A stretch of DNA of 64,000 nt. It comes from Acorus gramineus. Taxonomy: Eukaryota; Streptophyta; Magnoliopsida; Acorales; Acoraceae. Each line of letters starts with the position of its first letter. Positions within the stretch are counted from its first letter, which is position 1. Positions 1-11,323 of the stretch are shown here, piece by piece. Under the pieces are notes generated by a model. It made no database searches, was not told the DNA's origin, and was given only the letters and a program-made list of their open reading frames with translations. Made by a program: the position numbers and the translations under genes. The DNA lies in contig CM060849.1 in the NCBI GenBank assembly GCA_030737835.1, positions 7,129,245 to 7,193,244 on the forward strand, in the 5' to 3' direction.

Positions 1-18
1 CACACCATGCGTACAAAC

Positions 19-804
19 TAGGCCTGTCAACGGGTTGGGTCCGGGTGGACCCATATCCGACCCGTGGCAAGACCCGACGGGTCCGGGGAAATGTGGACCC
101 AGACCCGGAGCCGTCGGACCCAGGTCGGGTCTGGGTCCGACCTGACCTGAATGGTTGGTAAAAAAAAAAAAAAAAAAAAACACAAGAAGAGCTCATGTAT
201 TTGTGTTTGCCTTATCATTCTATTTGAAATTTTTTTGTAATAAAACATTATTATTAATGAGACTATGTTTAAATATAACTTTATACAATTCAAAAGAAGT
301 AAATGAATTATTAAACAACATCCAAAACAATAATCACTAACATAAAAAACATATTATTCTAAATAGTAAACATAACTAATTATACAAACATTCAAAGCAA
401 TATTAACCTAAACAACATTTAAAACAATAAACACTAACATATTAACCTAAATAATAAACATAAATCATGCAACAAACTAATTAATTATGATTATGATTTA
501 TGGGTTTGTTATGATTATGATTTATGAACTTGGGGATACAAAAATAAGTTAAGTAAGAAATAAAATTATGTATCAACTAATACTAATGGTCTTATAATAT
601 ATGAGCATATTTTAATAAAACAATCGGGTCTCGGGTTCAACGGGTCAGGGTGGGGTGGACCTGGACCCGACCCGTTTGTTTGTTCGGGTCCGCTGGGTCG
701 GGTCCAACTCGGGTCGGGCCCAAATCGGATCGGGTATATTACACGTGTAATTGGGTCTGGGTCGGGTCGGGTCCGGGTTTGGACCCGACCTGTTGACAGG
801 CCTA
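19..804. mobile_element. hAT-like non-autonomous DNA element
   Basis: The ends are inverted repeats: TAGGCCTGTCAACGGGT on the left and its near complement ACCTGTTGACAGGCCTA on the right. They are flanked by an imperfect 8-bp target duplication, gtacaaac (11-18) and gtccaaac (805-812). An 8-bp duplication with TAGG-type ends fits the hAT superfamily. Both subterminal regions are rich in GGGTC/GACCC runs, and the middle is AT-rich with a poly-A run at about 159-180. No transposase is encoded. The flanks are both part of the surrounding minisatellite, so the element jumped into that array. Confidence 0.8.
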
Positions 805-3712
805 GTCCAAACCCTTCATTTTTCGTGACGATCAACATTTTTCATTCCACATACCATTTTTTTTTTAACTCAAATACCATATTTCGAACCGAATACCATT
901 TTTGGGTCCAACAAACCTTGTTTGTTTCCATACAGGGCATTCTGGGTCCAGACATGATGTTTTTTTTTTTTTTTTAAATATCATTTTTCGTTTCAAGCAT
1001 CATTTCATGAAAATTCGTTCCAAACACCATTATCCAATCCAAACACTCCATTTTTGTCACCAAACACCATTTGTGTGCCCAAACAACAAGTTTTCCACCC
1101 AAATACCGCTGCTCTACCCAAACACCTTTTTGAACTGAAACATTATTTTTCAACTCAGAAACTATTTTTCGACGCAAATAACTTTTTTTGACCCAGATAT
1201 TAATTTTTGTCAAACAAAAACCGTTATGGGTTCACAAAACGCTATATTTCGACCCAAATACCGTTTTACCTCCCAAACATCATGTTCGTTCCAAACACCA
1301 TTTTTTCGACACAAACTATTTTGCAACCAATTGTCCTCCCAGTCACTATTTTTTTACCCAAGCACATTTTGGATGCAAAATATTTTTTTTTTTACCGAAA
1401 TACTGATTTTTCACCCAAGCACCATTTTTCCTACTAAACACCATCTTTGGGTTTAAACACAACATTTTTTAAACCAAAAATAATTTGTCAACGCAAACAC
1501 CATTTTCGTTGCAAACACAATTTTTCAACACAAAATAGTTCTTTGTTTTTGTTTCGAAACCATTTTTGGGTTAAAAAGAAGAAGTGTTTTTCGACCAAAA
1601 TACCAATTTTAGTTCCAAACACCATTTTTTGGTCCAATCACTATTTGGGTCAAAACAAACCAAATAGGGCCTAAAAACACCATTTTTCTTTCCAAAAACA
1701 CCATGTGTGGGTTCAAACCCTCCATTTTTTGTTAGGAATAACATTTTTCTTTCCAAAAACACCATGTGTGGGTCCAAACCCTCCATTTTTCGTCAGGAAC
1801 AACATTTTGCGTTCCACATACCATTTTTTTTTACCCGAATACTATTTTTTGAACCGAACACTATTTTGCGTCCAACACAGCATTATGGGTCTAGACATAC
1901 CGTTTCTTTAACCAAAAACAATTTTTCGTTCTAAACTCCATTTCATTAATATTCGTTCCACACACCATTTTTCAATCGGAACACACCAGCTTTTAGTGCA
2001 AATACCGTTTGTATGTCCAAACAACCAGTTTTCCACCTAAATACCATTTCTCTACCCAAACACCTTTTTGGGTTGAACTACTATTTTTGTCAATCAAATT
2101 CCATTTTTGACCAAAATATCAATTTTTTGGACCAAAAACCATTTTCGGGTCACAAAACAGTATTTTTTTGGCCCAAATAGCATTTTTCCACCCATAGTCC
2201 AATTCAAGTTCCAAACACCATTTCTGAACCAATATTCGACCCAATCACTATTTTTCAACCCAAGCACCATTCTAGATCCAAAACAATGTTTTTATGACTT
2301 GAAATATCATTTTCTACCCAAACACCATTTTTTCCATCTAAACACAATTTTTGGGTTTAAACACATCACTTTTCAAGCGAAATACCATTTTTTCACCCAA
2401 ACTCCATTTTTCGTTGCAAAAACCATTTTTGGTAAAGAAGTAGTGTTTTTGGTCCAAAATACTATTTTTCAACCTATATACCAATTTTTTTTCCAAACGC
2501 CATTTTGGGGGTTTATGAGCCCCCAAAATATTTTGTGGCCAAGCACACCAAACTAGACCTAAACACCATTTTTAAACCAAATATCCATTTTTGTAAATAA
2601 AAAAAAATGGAAAACCTATTTTTGTGTCACAAAACATAATTTTTCAGCCCAAATACCATTTTCCCACTCAAACACCAATGTTAGTTCCCAACACCATTTT
2701 TCGACCAATTTTTGACCAAATCACTATTTTTCGAACCAAGAACCATTTCAGATCCAAAACAATATTTTTACTAAAATACCAATTTTCTACCCAATCTCCA
2801 TTTTCCCTACTAAACATTGAATGCTTGGGTTTAAACACAACATTTTTCAAACCAAATATCATTTTTCGACCCAAACACCATTTTTCATTGCAAACAGCAT
2901 TTTGTTTTACCAAATATCTTTTTTTGTTCCAAAAATCATATTTGGGTAAAAAAAAAATAGTGTTTTTTGACCCGAATCCCATTTTTCAACCCAAATACCA
3001 CTTTTGGTTCCAAACTCCATTTTTTGGTTCAGTCACTATTTTGGGACAAAACAAAACCAAATTGGGCCAAAACACACCATTTTTCAACCCAAACACAATT
3101 TTTCTTTTCAAACATCATTTATTGGAAATTTGTTCAAAAACCGTTTTCCTTCCAAACACAACATGTGTGGGTCCAAACGTCCCTTTTTCATTACGAACAC
3201 TATTTTTCATTCCACATACCATTTTTTTTACTCCAAATACCATTTTTTAAACCGAACACCATTTTTGGGTCCCACAAACCCTATTTGTGTCCAAAACATA
3301 CCGTTTTTTTAACTGAAACACCATTTTTCATTCCCAACACTGTTTTTCAATCCAAACGCATCATTCTTTAGTCCAAACACCATTTGTGTGTCCAAACAAC
3401 CAGTTTTTCACCCAACCCAAACACCCAAAAACAATTTTTCTACTCAGATATCATTTTTTATCCTAAAAAACAATTTTGGGTCATAAAACTATATCTTTCG
3501 ACCCAATTTGCATTTTACCCCCCAAACTCCAATTTTCGTTCTAAGCACCATTTGTTTTTTTTACCTAAACACCATTTTCGACCAATATTTGACCCACTCA
3601 ATATTTTTCGAACCAAGCACCATTTTGGATATAGAACAATACTTTTTTTTTTACCTAAATACCGTTGTTATACCTAAACACCATTTTTCCATCTAAACTC
3701 TACTTTTGGGAA
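805..3712. repeat. Degenerate minisatellite with higher-order structure
   Basis: About 2.9 kb of loosely repeated text of the type 'ccaaacaccatttttcga', with core variants every 15-20 bp or so. All six frames give only low-complexity F/N/T/P-rich translations, so the open frames here are not genes. Longer units recur. A segment starting gtccaaac occurs at 805, 1772 and 3171. A segment starting 'gtcacaaaac' or similar occurs near 1230, 2149, 2626 and 3480. Bases 1-18 are the left part of the same array, cut off by the hAT-like insertion. Confidence 0.85.
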
Positions 3713-3855
3713 TGCCGCCTGAGAGATTTGGATGGCGGACGTTTATGGCAGAGCAGGAGGCACGAGTGGAGTTGACGGAGCAGGAGGTGCGGGTGGAACG
3801 GAACAGCAAGAAGGAGGGGCGCCGGTAGTGGTAGGCGTCGGAGGGGGAGACATCT
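3713..3855. other. Unassigned G-rich segment
   Basis: A short G/A-rich stretch between the minisatellite and the LTR fragment. On the plus strand it reads as a charged E/R/Q-rich peptide of about 39 codons from an ATG near 3714, ending at a TAG. I do not recognise it. It could be a piece of a retroelement gag or of a host exon carried by rearrangement. Confidence 0.3.
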
Positions 3856-4356
3856 CGAATTCCGGTAACGTTTTGAAAAATATACAGTTCTGAATTGCAT
3901 CCATGTTTGGCCGTTACTGGGTTTCGGTGGGCGAGATATTTTCGAGTGTGTGGTGCTTCTCCGCACGCTTCCCAATAAAGCAAAAATAAGTGGTTGAGTG
4001 AGGGTGAGCCTAACCCTAACCTCACCACCCCCTTATGGTCACCCCAAAACACTATTTGGGCATGGAAATGACCATTTTGCCCTCTCTCTCTCTCCCCCTC
4101 TCTCCCAACTCGTGGATCTCATCTTCTCTCCCTCTCTTGGTCTCTTTTTTTCCTCTCTTTGTGTGTGGAGAAGGAGGAGGAAGAATCCATTGAAGGAGAA
4201 GGTGAAGAAGGAAGCACAAGAAGGTGTTTGTGCAAGTAGTTGTTGTTGTTGTTGATTCTCTTCTCTCAAGCTCCCTCTCATGCCTTCCCCCCCCCCCTGT
4301 TTTGCAGCCAAAGAAGGCTGAGGAGGGCTGTGGAGGTGGTGGTGGTGATTGAGGTG
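3856..4356 (-). mobile_element. Large-LTR 3' fragment, minus strand
   Basis: The reverse complement matches the 3' part of the solo LTR at 48769-54359, over roughly 53640-54200. Shared features are the sequence around 'cgaaacccagtaacggcc', the stretch 'tttattgggaag', and a CT-rich UTR-like block. It lies head-to-head with the plus-strand LTR fragment starting at 4357, so two pieces of the same family meet in opposite orientation. No target duplication is visible at either edge. Confidence 0.65.
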
Positions 4357-4420
4357 GTCGCATAACCAAGATGCGGGGAACATGCACAGTAATTAGGAAG
4401 GGCGGAATATCATTGGGGGA

Positions 4421-4740
4421 AAGAAACTCGGGAGGGCGGCGTGAGTTCCCGATATAGGATACCCCGACAACCAAACAAGGAACACGGAGTACCCTAACCC
4501 GGGTCTCACCGCTGTCCTCGCAAGGCCCCTCCCCTATAATATTCACTAAATATGCTAATATTCATAACAGTTATAATACATTACTTATAATATTACTGGG
4601 ACTAGAAACCTTGGGAGGGCAGCATGAGGTCCCGATACAGGACATCCCGACAACCAAACAAGGAACACGGAGTACCCTAACACGGGTCTCAATGTTGACC
4701 TCGCAAGGCTCCTCCCTATAATATTATCTAAGGCATGCGA
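4421..4740 (+). repeat. 182-bp tandem duplication inside LTR copy C
   Basis: Two adjacent copies with period 182 bp, beginning at 'agaaact' (4422) and 'agaaacc' (4604). Each contains 'aaggaacacggagtaccct' and a downstream 'ctcgcaaggc' block. The same duplication occurs in LTR copy B (32523 and 32705). LTR copy A has it only once (about 30557-30665). Confidence 0.75.
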
Positions 4741-5159
4741 TTTAACATACACTAGCATTTAATTTAATAAACAAACTAGTAGGACGCATGCATAGGCCGA
4801 GGTTTCCTATCATGAAAACAGGGGGCATGGTGCATGGCTCATACATATATCCTAAAGGTGCAAGTCCCTAATATGCAAAGACTAGGGTAGCATGCATTCT
4901 ACATTTAAATCATGCAAGCATGGATTACATATTACTGCAGGTTAATATACATCCATGGTGCCCCAGGAGAGGTCGATATACGCCCAAATTCGTATGACCC
5001 CTCTCTACTGGGTTGGATTGTCCCACTCACCGGTATCTGGGTCGTCGCGCGACCGTCCGTCCAGATCTGCAAGACAGACATTCAATATGGTGAGAACAAT
5101 ACATAAATACTCTAAAAATACCCAAACATACAAAACCCACAACTAAACACCTAACACTC

Positions 5160-6060
5160 GGGCAAACGTGCATACGACCCGCACGCACGCTAGCCCGAGC
5201 ACCCCCGGCAACCACCCGCACGGCCGCCCGACCGCCCGGGTGCACCGCCGCGCCTCAGCCAACGCACCCTGCGCACCGCCGGACCTCCCGGGTGCACCGC
5301 GCGCCCCCTGCGCCCCAGCGCAGCCGCCCGTGCACACCCCGCACGCCTCGCGCGCAGCGCCTCGCCCCGCGCGCACCCCGCGCGCACCACCTCGCCCTGC
5401 GCGCACCACCCGCGCCTCAGCCCAGCGCCCGGTATCCGCGGCCCAGCACCCGACGCTCAGCGCCCAGCACCCGGGACCCTCACCCAGCGCCCACGCGCAC
5501 ACACGCGCAACACGCGCCCAGCGCGCCTGCCAGCCTGCCCGCGCTGCTGCCCGCGTTGCCTGCCTGCGCGCGTCGTCGAGTGGCCCGAGCACCGTTCGCC
5601 TGCGCGCCCGGGGCACTGCCCGCCTGATACCCGAGCGCCCCTGCCCTGCTCGCCTGCGCGCCCAGCCTGCTCGCCCGGCCTGCCAGCGCGCACAGCCACT
5701 GCCCGCAGCCAGCCTGCACCGCACACCTCCCCCTGCACCCCCCGAGCGCACGCCCGCCGCGCACCCGCGCGCACGCCCTCGCGCGCCCGGCAAACTGGTG
5801 CACCTGCTCCCAGCCTACCCGAGCTAGCCCTGCCAGCCTGCCCAGCGCGCACGCCCAGCCCTGCTGGCTCCCAGCGCCAACCGAGCGCCCGCACGCCCAG
5901 CCCTGCTGGCCCCCAGCACCGCCCGAGCGCACGCACGCGCGCATGCCTGCGCGCACGCGCGCGCGCCCGCGCCAACCACTGCGCCTGCACCACCTTGCGC
6001 TGCTGCCCTGCCCGAGACAGCAGCCCGCCAGCCCGAGCTGCACGCCTGCCAGCCCGAGCT
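5160..6060. repeat. GC-rich, CpG-rich imperfect repeat block of LTR copy C
   Basis: Runs of imperfect repeats based on cccgcgcgcacc and cccagcgccc, with extreme C/G content against an AT-rich genome. Long open frames exist on both strands (for example 5168-5827 plus and 5143-5793 minus), but they are compositional. They overlap each other, share no domain, and change length between LTR copies. Equivalent blocks lie at about 33290-34130 (copy B), about 31140-31479 and 34890-35210 (copy A), and about 53090-53510 (copy D). Confidence 0.7.
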
Positions 6061-6528
6061 CCTCTACCACCCACCTCCGACCACCACCACAGCCTCCGAC
6101 CGCCTCCCACAGCCCTCCGGCGGCCACCCACCGCCGCCAACCTCCTCCCAACCCCATTTCCACCCTCCTAGCATACATCTAAGCAAGAAAGAGAGGGAAA
6201 AGAGGCTTACCAAGGGGAGAAAAGGAAATCCGGTTGCTCTCCGCGCACCGAAACCTCTCCCAAAAGGTTCCAACGCCCGGATCTACCTCCACCACCGAGA
6301 TGGCTCAAATCAGGGACGAAGAGAGGGCGGACGGAGGGGCAAATCTGGCCGGAAATGGGATTTGAAACCACCGGGGTGTAGATCGGGACCCGATCTACAC
6401 TTCCTAGGTTTTGGGTTTTAAGCTTTGAGGGGTCTAAGGGCCTCAAAAGCAAGAAAAACGGAGGAGAGGAGAGAGAGGGCTCAAGGTAGGAGATGATGAA
6501 TAGTGCCAGATATTTTTAGCTCACCTCT

Positions 6529-6535
6529 TATATAG
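6529..6535 (+). promoter_or_regulatory. TATA box of LTR copy C
   Basis: TATATAG, 267 bp before the LTR end. An equivalent box lies at 34614 in copy B, 270 bp from its end. A TTATAT variant is present in copy A near 35694. The constant spacing suggests this marks the U3/R boundary. Confidence 0.5.
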
Positions 6536-6796
6536 TGTGCGACTTAAAAACCCAGATACGCCCCGGAACTGCGAAATTTCGGGAACGTTACCGGAATTCG
6601 ATGAAATTTTTGTGAGAGGCCTAAAATGGCACCAGGACACCAAATATGTAGTTAGATTTCCAATCGGAGTCCTCTAGCTCAGGACGATAGCTAACAGTCC
6701 AAAAATTAGCGGTTCCGATCGAAAACCGAAAAAAACGAAAAACTGCCAGAACGCTCCAGCGGTTACCAGCAGGTTAAAAGTGATACAAATATAACA

Positions 6797-8085
6797 CAAT
6801 GTTTGGTGGTGCACCTCTTGCTTTTGGAGATTCAAAAGTTCAATGTCATCCTTGGCATGGATTGGCTCTCTGCCTATCATTCTAACATGGACTTCTTTTC
6901 GAAGACCGTGTCATTCAAGATTCTGGGATTGCGGACTTTAAGCTTTGTTGGCATTGGGGGCGTAGGACCATTGGGTCTTATCTCAACATTACAAGCACAG
7001 CATCTACTAGAGAGCGGTTGCATGGGGTACATAACATGCATTGTAGACACTAAGGCTAAAATGGCAAGTATCGAAGGGACGTCAGTAGTCGCAAAATTTC
7101 CAAAAGTTTTTCCATACGACCTACCGGGATTGCCACCCGATCGTGAAATCAAATTTTCTATTGATCTAATCCCTGGTACTGAACCAATATCAAAAGCTCC
7201 TTATCATATGGCACCAACAGAACTGGCGGAGTTGAAAGCTCAGTTAGAGGAACTGCTAGAGAAAGGGTTTGCAAGGCCAATTGTGTCCCCTTGGGGCCCG
7301 CCGGTGTTGTTTGTTAGAAAGAAGGATGGTTCATTACGACTATGCATTGACTACCGTCAGCTGAATCAGAAGATGATCAAGAACCGATATCCTCTACCAA
7401 GGATAGAGGACTTGTTCGATCAACTTTGAGGAGCTACGGTCTTCTCCAAGATCGATCTAAGGTTGGGCTATTATCAATTAAAGATCAAGAAATAGGACAT
7501 CCCGAAGACGGCTTTTCGCACTCGTTATGGGTATTATGAATTTGTGGTCATGCCATTTGGTTTGACAAATGCCCCTCCAGCATTCATGGACATGATGAAT
7601 CGGATCTTCAAGCCTTTCCTTGACAAGTTTGATGTTGTCTTCATCGATGACATTCTGATATACTCAAATAACAAGGAAGAACATACTGAACATCTTCGCT
7701 TGGTGCTTCAGAAGCTGAAGGAGCATCAACTCTATAAGAAGTTCAGCAAGTGCGAGTTTTGGTTGGAGAGTGCGATGTTTCTTGGTCATGTTATCTCAGA
7801 GACCGGAATTTCTGTCGACGTCTCGAAAATCAAGGCTTTAATGGAGTGGAAGCAACCGATGAATGCTATAGAGATTTGGAGTTTCCTGGGCTTAGCGGGT
7901 TACTACTGAAGGTTCGTTTAGGATTTCTCAAAGATTGCAGTGCCATTGACCCGTCTAACCCAGAAGAATGCCAAGTATGTTTGGTCAGAGAAGTGTGAGA
8001 AAAGTTTCCAAGAGCTGAAGCGGAGACTTACGTCAGCTCCTATATTGACCATTCCATCTGGTCCTGGTGGGTACGTGGTGTATTT
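6797..8085 (+). pseudogene. Ty3/gypsy pol remnant (protease end, reverse transcriptase)
   Basis: The frames give, in order, a protease C-terminal motif (VILGMDWLS), the RT entry region ([20 protein letters not shown], then [16 protein letters not shown]), RT core motifs ([32 protein letters not shown]), the catalytic box FIDDILIYS, and the start of the connection/RNase H region. In-frame stops sit near 7428, 7494 and 7907, and the 5' part (gag, most of the protease) is absent. The catalytic box has F-I-D-D, with both aspartates kept. RNase H, integrase and LTRs of this element are not present. It is an old, immobile fragment. Confidence 0.92.
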
Positions 8086-8141
8086 CTCAATCCAGGTCAA
8101 TAAGTTGTTTGAATAAATTTTAAAAGGAGGATTGTGATTGA

Positions 8142-8472
8142 TATTGTGGGAGGACGGTCTGGGCATGGTTTGAGTAGATCTGTGAAGAGACAACGATTAG
8201 GGTTCGCCGTGGAGGGATTGACAAGGTTTGTCTGGACTGAACCTGATGTAAATCATGCTGCCTACGTACCCTTTTTGAGGGATCAAGCCACATGTAGTTC
8301 CTTTTTGGCGAGAACCTCCAACGGTGAAGCCCAATCTCCATTAAAATGGGATTTCAGGTCTAGGGTTCTCTTTTTTGGGGAAGAAGAAGAAGTCTCTGCC
8401 CCCTCTCTCTCCCTCCCCCCCCCTTGTGAAGGGGATACCCCTCTATTCATAGTGGTAGAGGGTGTGCCTATT
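8142..8472 (+). repeat. Direct repeat, left copy (retroelement leader-like)
   Basis: About 330 bp that matches 11316-11697 at high identity over most of its length. Shared landmarks are 'gaagagac' followed by 'gattagggt', 'gtttgtctggactgaacctg', 'gagggatcaagccaca', a CT/C-rich tract, and 'cttgtgaagggg'. The right copy has about 28 extra bases near its start. Together they bracket the tandem-repeat block. They are probably terminal or leader parts of one LTR-type element. Confidence 0.75.
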
Positions 8473-8825
8473 GTCATGGAGGTGTGAGTATATCATGGGA
8501 TAGAATCCTCCTCTGGCCCATCCTAAGATGGTGTTGTGTTTATGGCCCAATGTCATGGGCCGAGGCGGTGTGGCCTTTTAAATGGATCCTAAGGTGTGAC
8601 AGATTTGAGCTTCTACAACGCCCCCTCTTCTGGTCTTTCAAGGACCGGGAGAGCAGAAGAACAGACCTAAGAGGAGTCCTCTTAATGATTAGACCAAATC
8701 TTCAGACTCTTGGTCTTTCGGGGATCGAGACAGCAGAAGATCAAATATTAGAATCTCGCATGCTAAATTCTCATCTGACTTTTGTCGAGGCGACATTCTT
8801 CTATTTCTTTCTTACTTTAACCTAT
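8473..8825. other. Unassigned spacer before the minisatellite
   Basis: Unique-looking sequence between the left direct repeat and the minisatellite. It contains 'tggtctttcaaggaccg' and a second related 'ggtctttcggggatcg', which are short direct repeats. No credible coding region. Confidence 0.35.
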
Positions 8826-9990
8826 AAGACCTGATTTACAGGGAAGACCAGATAGATGACCTGCAGGGAATACCTAAAGATTTGATTTGCATGGAAGACC
8901 AGAATAGATGACCTACAGAGAAGACCTGAAAAGGTGACCTCTAGGGAAGACCTGAAAAAGTGACATGCAAGAAAAACCTGAAAAGGTGACCGACAAGGTG
9001 ACCAGTCAGGGAAGACCTGAAAAGGTGACCTGCAGGTAAGACCTGAATAGGTGACCTGCAGAGAAGACCAGAAAAGGTGACCTATCAGAGAAGACCTCAA
9101 AAGGTGACCTGCAGGGAAGACCTGAATAGGTAACTTGCAGGGAAGACCTGAAAAGGTGACCGACAAGATAGATCTGAATAGGTGACCTGTCAAGGAAGAC
9201 CTGAATAGATGACCGACAAGGTAGACCTGAATAGGTGACCTGTCAGGGAAGACCTGAGTAGGTGACCTGCAGGGAAGACCAGAAAAGGTGACCTACAGGG
9301 ACTGCAGGGAAGACCTGAAAAGGTGATCGACAAGATAGACCAGAATAGGTGACCTATCAAGGAAGACCTGATTAGGTGACCGACAAGGTAAACCTAAATA
9401 GGTGACCGACAAGGTAAACCTAAATAGGTGACCTGTCAGGGAAGACCTGAGTAGGTGACCTGCAGGGAAGACCTGAAAAAATGACTTGTAGGGAAGACAT
9501 GAAAAGGTGACTGACAGGGAAGACCTGAAAAGGTGACTGACAGGGAAGGCTTGAATAGGTGACCTGCAGGGAAGACTTGAAAAGGTGACATGTAGGGAAG
9601 ACCTGAAAAGGTGACCGACAGGGAAGACCTGAAAAGGTGACCTATCAGGAAAGGCCTGAATAGGTGACCTGCAGGGAAGACCTGAAAAGGTGACCTGCAG
9701 GGAAGACCTAAAAATGTGACCAACAAGGAAGACCTGAAAAGGTGACCTGTCAGGGAAGACCTGAATAGGTGATCTGTAGGAAAGACATGAAAAGGTGACC
9801 TATAGGGAAGACCTGAAAAGGTGATTTGTAGGAAAGACATGAAAAGGTGACCTGTCAGGGAAGACCTGAATAGGTGATCTGTAGGAAAGACATGAAAAGG
9901 TGACCTATAGGGAAGACCTGAAAAGGTGACTGACAGGGAAGACTTTAAAAGGTGACCGACAGGGAAGACCTGAAAAGGTGACCTGCAAGG
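8826..9990. repeat. 26-27 bp minisatellite, about 40 units
   Basis: The unit is approximately 'aggtgacctgcagggaag' followed by 'acctgaaa'. Variant units replace the middle with 'gaccgacaagatag' or 'gacctgtcagggaag', and groups of variants recur, suggesting block amplification. The minus-strand open frames (such as 9436-9840) merely translate the repeat into an F-R-S-S-L-type pattern and are not genes. Confidence 0.92.
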
Positions 9991-9999
9991 AAAACCATA

Positions 10000-10685
10000 A
10001 GACCTGGTCTGTCTCCAATCCGATATGGACGAGTACGACTTATTTGTATGCGCAACCTCATCCGTGCTTCATCCCATTGGAGAGCGTCTTGATTGTGCCG
10101 TTGCGGCTAGTGCGCGACCCTTAGTTCGGGGTGACTCGAGTGCTACCCGGTAAGTGAATAGAGTATAGCTCCTTGCGACCCTTGACCTGATCGGTGACAA
10201 GGTGCGATTCACTTAGTAGGCAGAGTTTTAACTCCTCGTGACCTTGTCCGTGCCCCGTCCCATTGGAGAGTGTCTTAATTGTGCCGTTGCGGCTAGTGCG
10301 TGACCCTTAGTCCAGGACGACTCGAGTGTCACCCGGTAAGTGAATAGAGTATAGCTCCTCGTGACCCTTGACCTGATTGGTGACAAGGTGCAATTCACTT
10401 AGCATGCGGAGTTTTAACTCCTCGCGACCTCGTCTGTGCCCCATCCCATTGGAGTGCGTCTTAATTGTGCCGTTGCGGCTTAAGGGGTGTGTCACCTCTT
10501 ATTCTGAGATGGGCGAGTATGACTTATTTGTATGCGCAACCTCGAGTCCATAACAGATGGATGCGGTGCGGCTTAAGGTGTGCGCTACCTCTTAATCCGA
10601 GATGAGCGAGTACGACTTATTTGTATGCGCGACCTCGAGTCCATAACAGATGGGTGCGGCTTAAGGTGTCCCGTCTGTTGAGAAA
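10000..10685. repeat. 186-bp tandem repeat plus ~95-bp tandem repeat
   Basis: The anchor 'tcccattgg' recurs at 10072, 10258 and 10444, a period of exactly 186 bp. Units share 'gtgccgttgcggct' and 'aagtgaatagagtatagctcc'. A second unit containing 'gagtacgacttatttgtatg' or close to it occurs near 10028, 10516 and 10609. The last two copies are about 95 bp apart. Confidence 0.88.
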
Positions 10686-10960
10686 ACATTAAGGGGTGGC
10701 CCGTTGACAAGACCTGAAGGGGTGGTCCGTTGACAAGACCTGAAGAGGTGGTCCATTGAGAAGACCTGAAGGGGTGGTCCGTTGAGAAGGCCTAAAGAGA
10801 TGGTCTGCAGAGAAGACCTGAAGAGATGGTCCATTGGGAAGACCCGAAGAGGTGGTCCGTTGAAAAGACTTAAAGAGATGGTCCATTGGGAAGACCTGAA
10901 GAGGTGGTCCGTTGAGAAGACCTCAAGAGATGGTCCATTGAGAAGACATAAAGACCTGAT
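10686..10960. repeat. Second minisatellite, 27-bp type
   Basis: Units of the form 'gaagacctgaagaggtgg' followed by 'tccgttgag'. The gaagacctga core is shared with the array at 8826-9990, but the other half of the unit differs. The two arrays therefore look related by descent and are separated by the 186-bp repeats. Confidence 0.85.
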
Positions 10961-11302
10961 CTTAAGGGAAGACCAAAATGGAAGACATGCAGAGAAGACA
11001 TGAACTTAAGGGGAGACCAGAATGGAAGACCTGAAAAGATGGCTTCCTTGCCTCCACGCGACCTCTTCTCTCCGGCACTTCTTATTCGGCTACAAGAGGA
11101 GGTAGAGGTTGATCTGATGTGGTGGTCTTCCTCAAGATTTTCCCTTCTTCATTGGGATGTCTCATCTGAGACTTGGGATGGAAGGGGATCTTGCCCCCAG
11201 CATCACCTCATCTTTGAAACCCAATTAATATTTTTCCCTCCTCATCTTCACCATCTCTTCCAGATCTTGTTTAGGGAAACGGCCTTTTGTCCCGTGTCCC
11301 AC
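10961..11302 (+). other. U5-like region upstream of a primer-binding-site motif
   Basis: Noncoding sequence rich in CT tracts that ends in cccaca, directly before the primer-binding-site-like motif at 11306. This is the layout expected for the end of an LTR. The 136-codon open frame at 11000-11410 crosses this boundary and has no recognisable domain. I do not count it as a gene. Confidence 0.35.
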
Positions 11303-11305
11303 AGA

Positions 11306-11323
11306 TGGCGCCATTTTGTGGGA
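11306..11323 (+). promoter_or_regulatory. Possible retroelement primer binding site
   Basis: TGGCGCC followed by attttgtggga. Plant Tat/Athila-type Ty3/gypsy elements commonly start their leader with TGGCGCC followed by a similar gtggga stretch. The upstream cccaca would be the LTR end. Inference from motif and context only. Confidence 0.45.

Larger units (their letters stand above)
4357..6796 (+). mobile_element. 5'-truncated copy of the large LTR (copy C)
   Basis: From 'cgcataaccaagatgcgg' onward this follows the solo LTR at 31480-34884 (its position about 32460 onward) to the terminal ATAACA. The first ~980 bp of the LTR are missing. It holds the 182-bp internal duplication (about 4421-4737), a GC-rich block (about 5160-6060), and a TATATA box at 6529, 267 bp from the LTR end. 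It abuts gypsy pol sequence directly at 6797, with no primer binding site, so it is best read as an inserted and then truncated LTR. Open frames in the GC block are P/A/R-rich artefacts. Confidence 0.8.

Noticed and set aside
2107..3371. Open frames of 100-208 codons in the minisatellite
   Set aside because: They translate the short repeat into F/N/T/P-rich text and occur in several frames simultaneously.
5143..6182. Cluster of 200-230 codon frames on both strands
   Set aside because: Same GC-block artefact in LTR copy C. No domain, and absence of stops is due to GC content.
9436..9840. 134-codon minus-strand frame with a regular LFRSSL-like pattern
   Set aside because: Repeat peptide pattern arises from a unit close to 27 bp. 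Indels between units and frames on other strands show it is not selected as protein.
8826..9990. CRISPR-like regular array
   Set aside because: Units are contiguous and vary gradually, with no distinct spacers, and the DNA is a plant nuclear genome.
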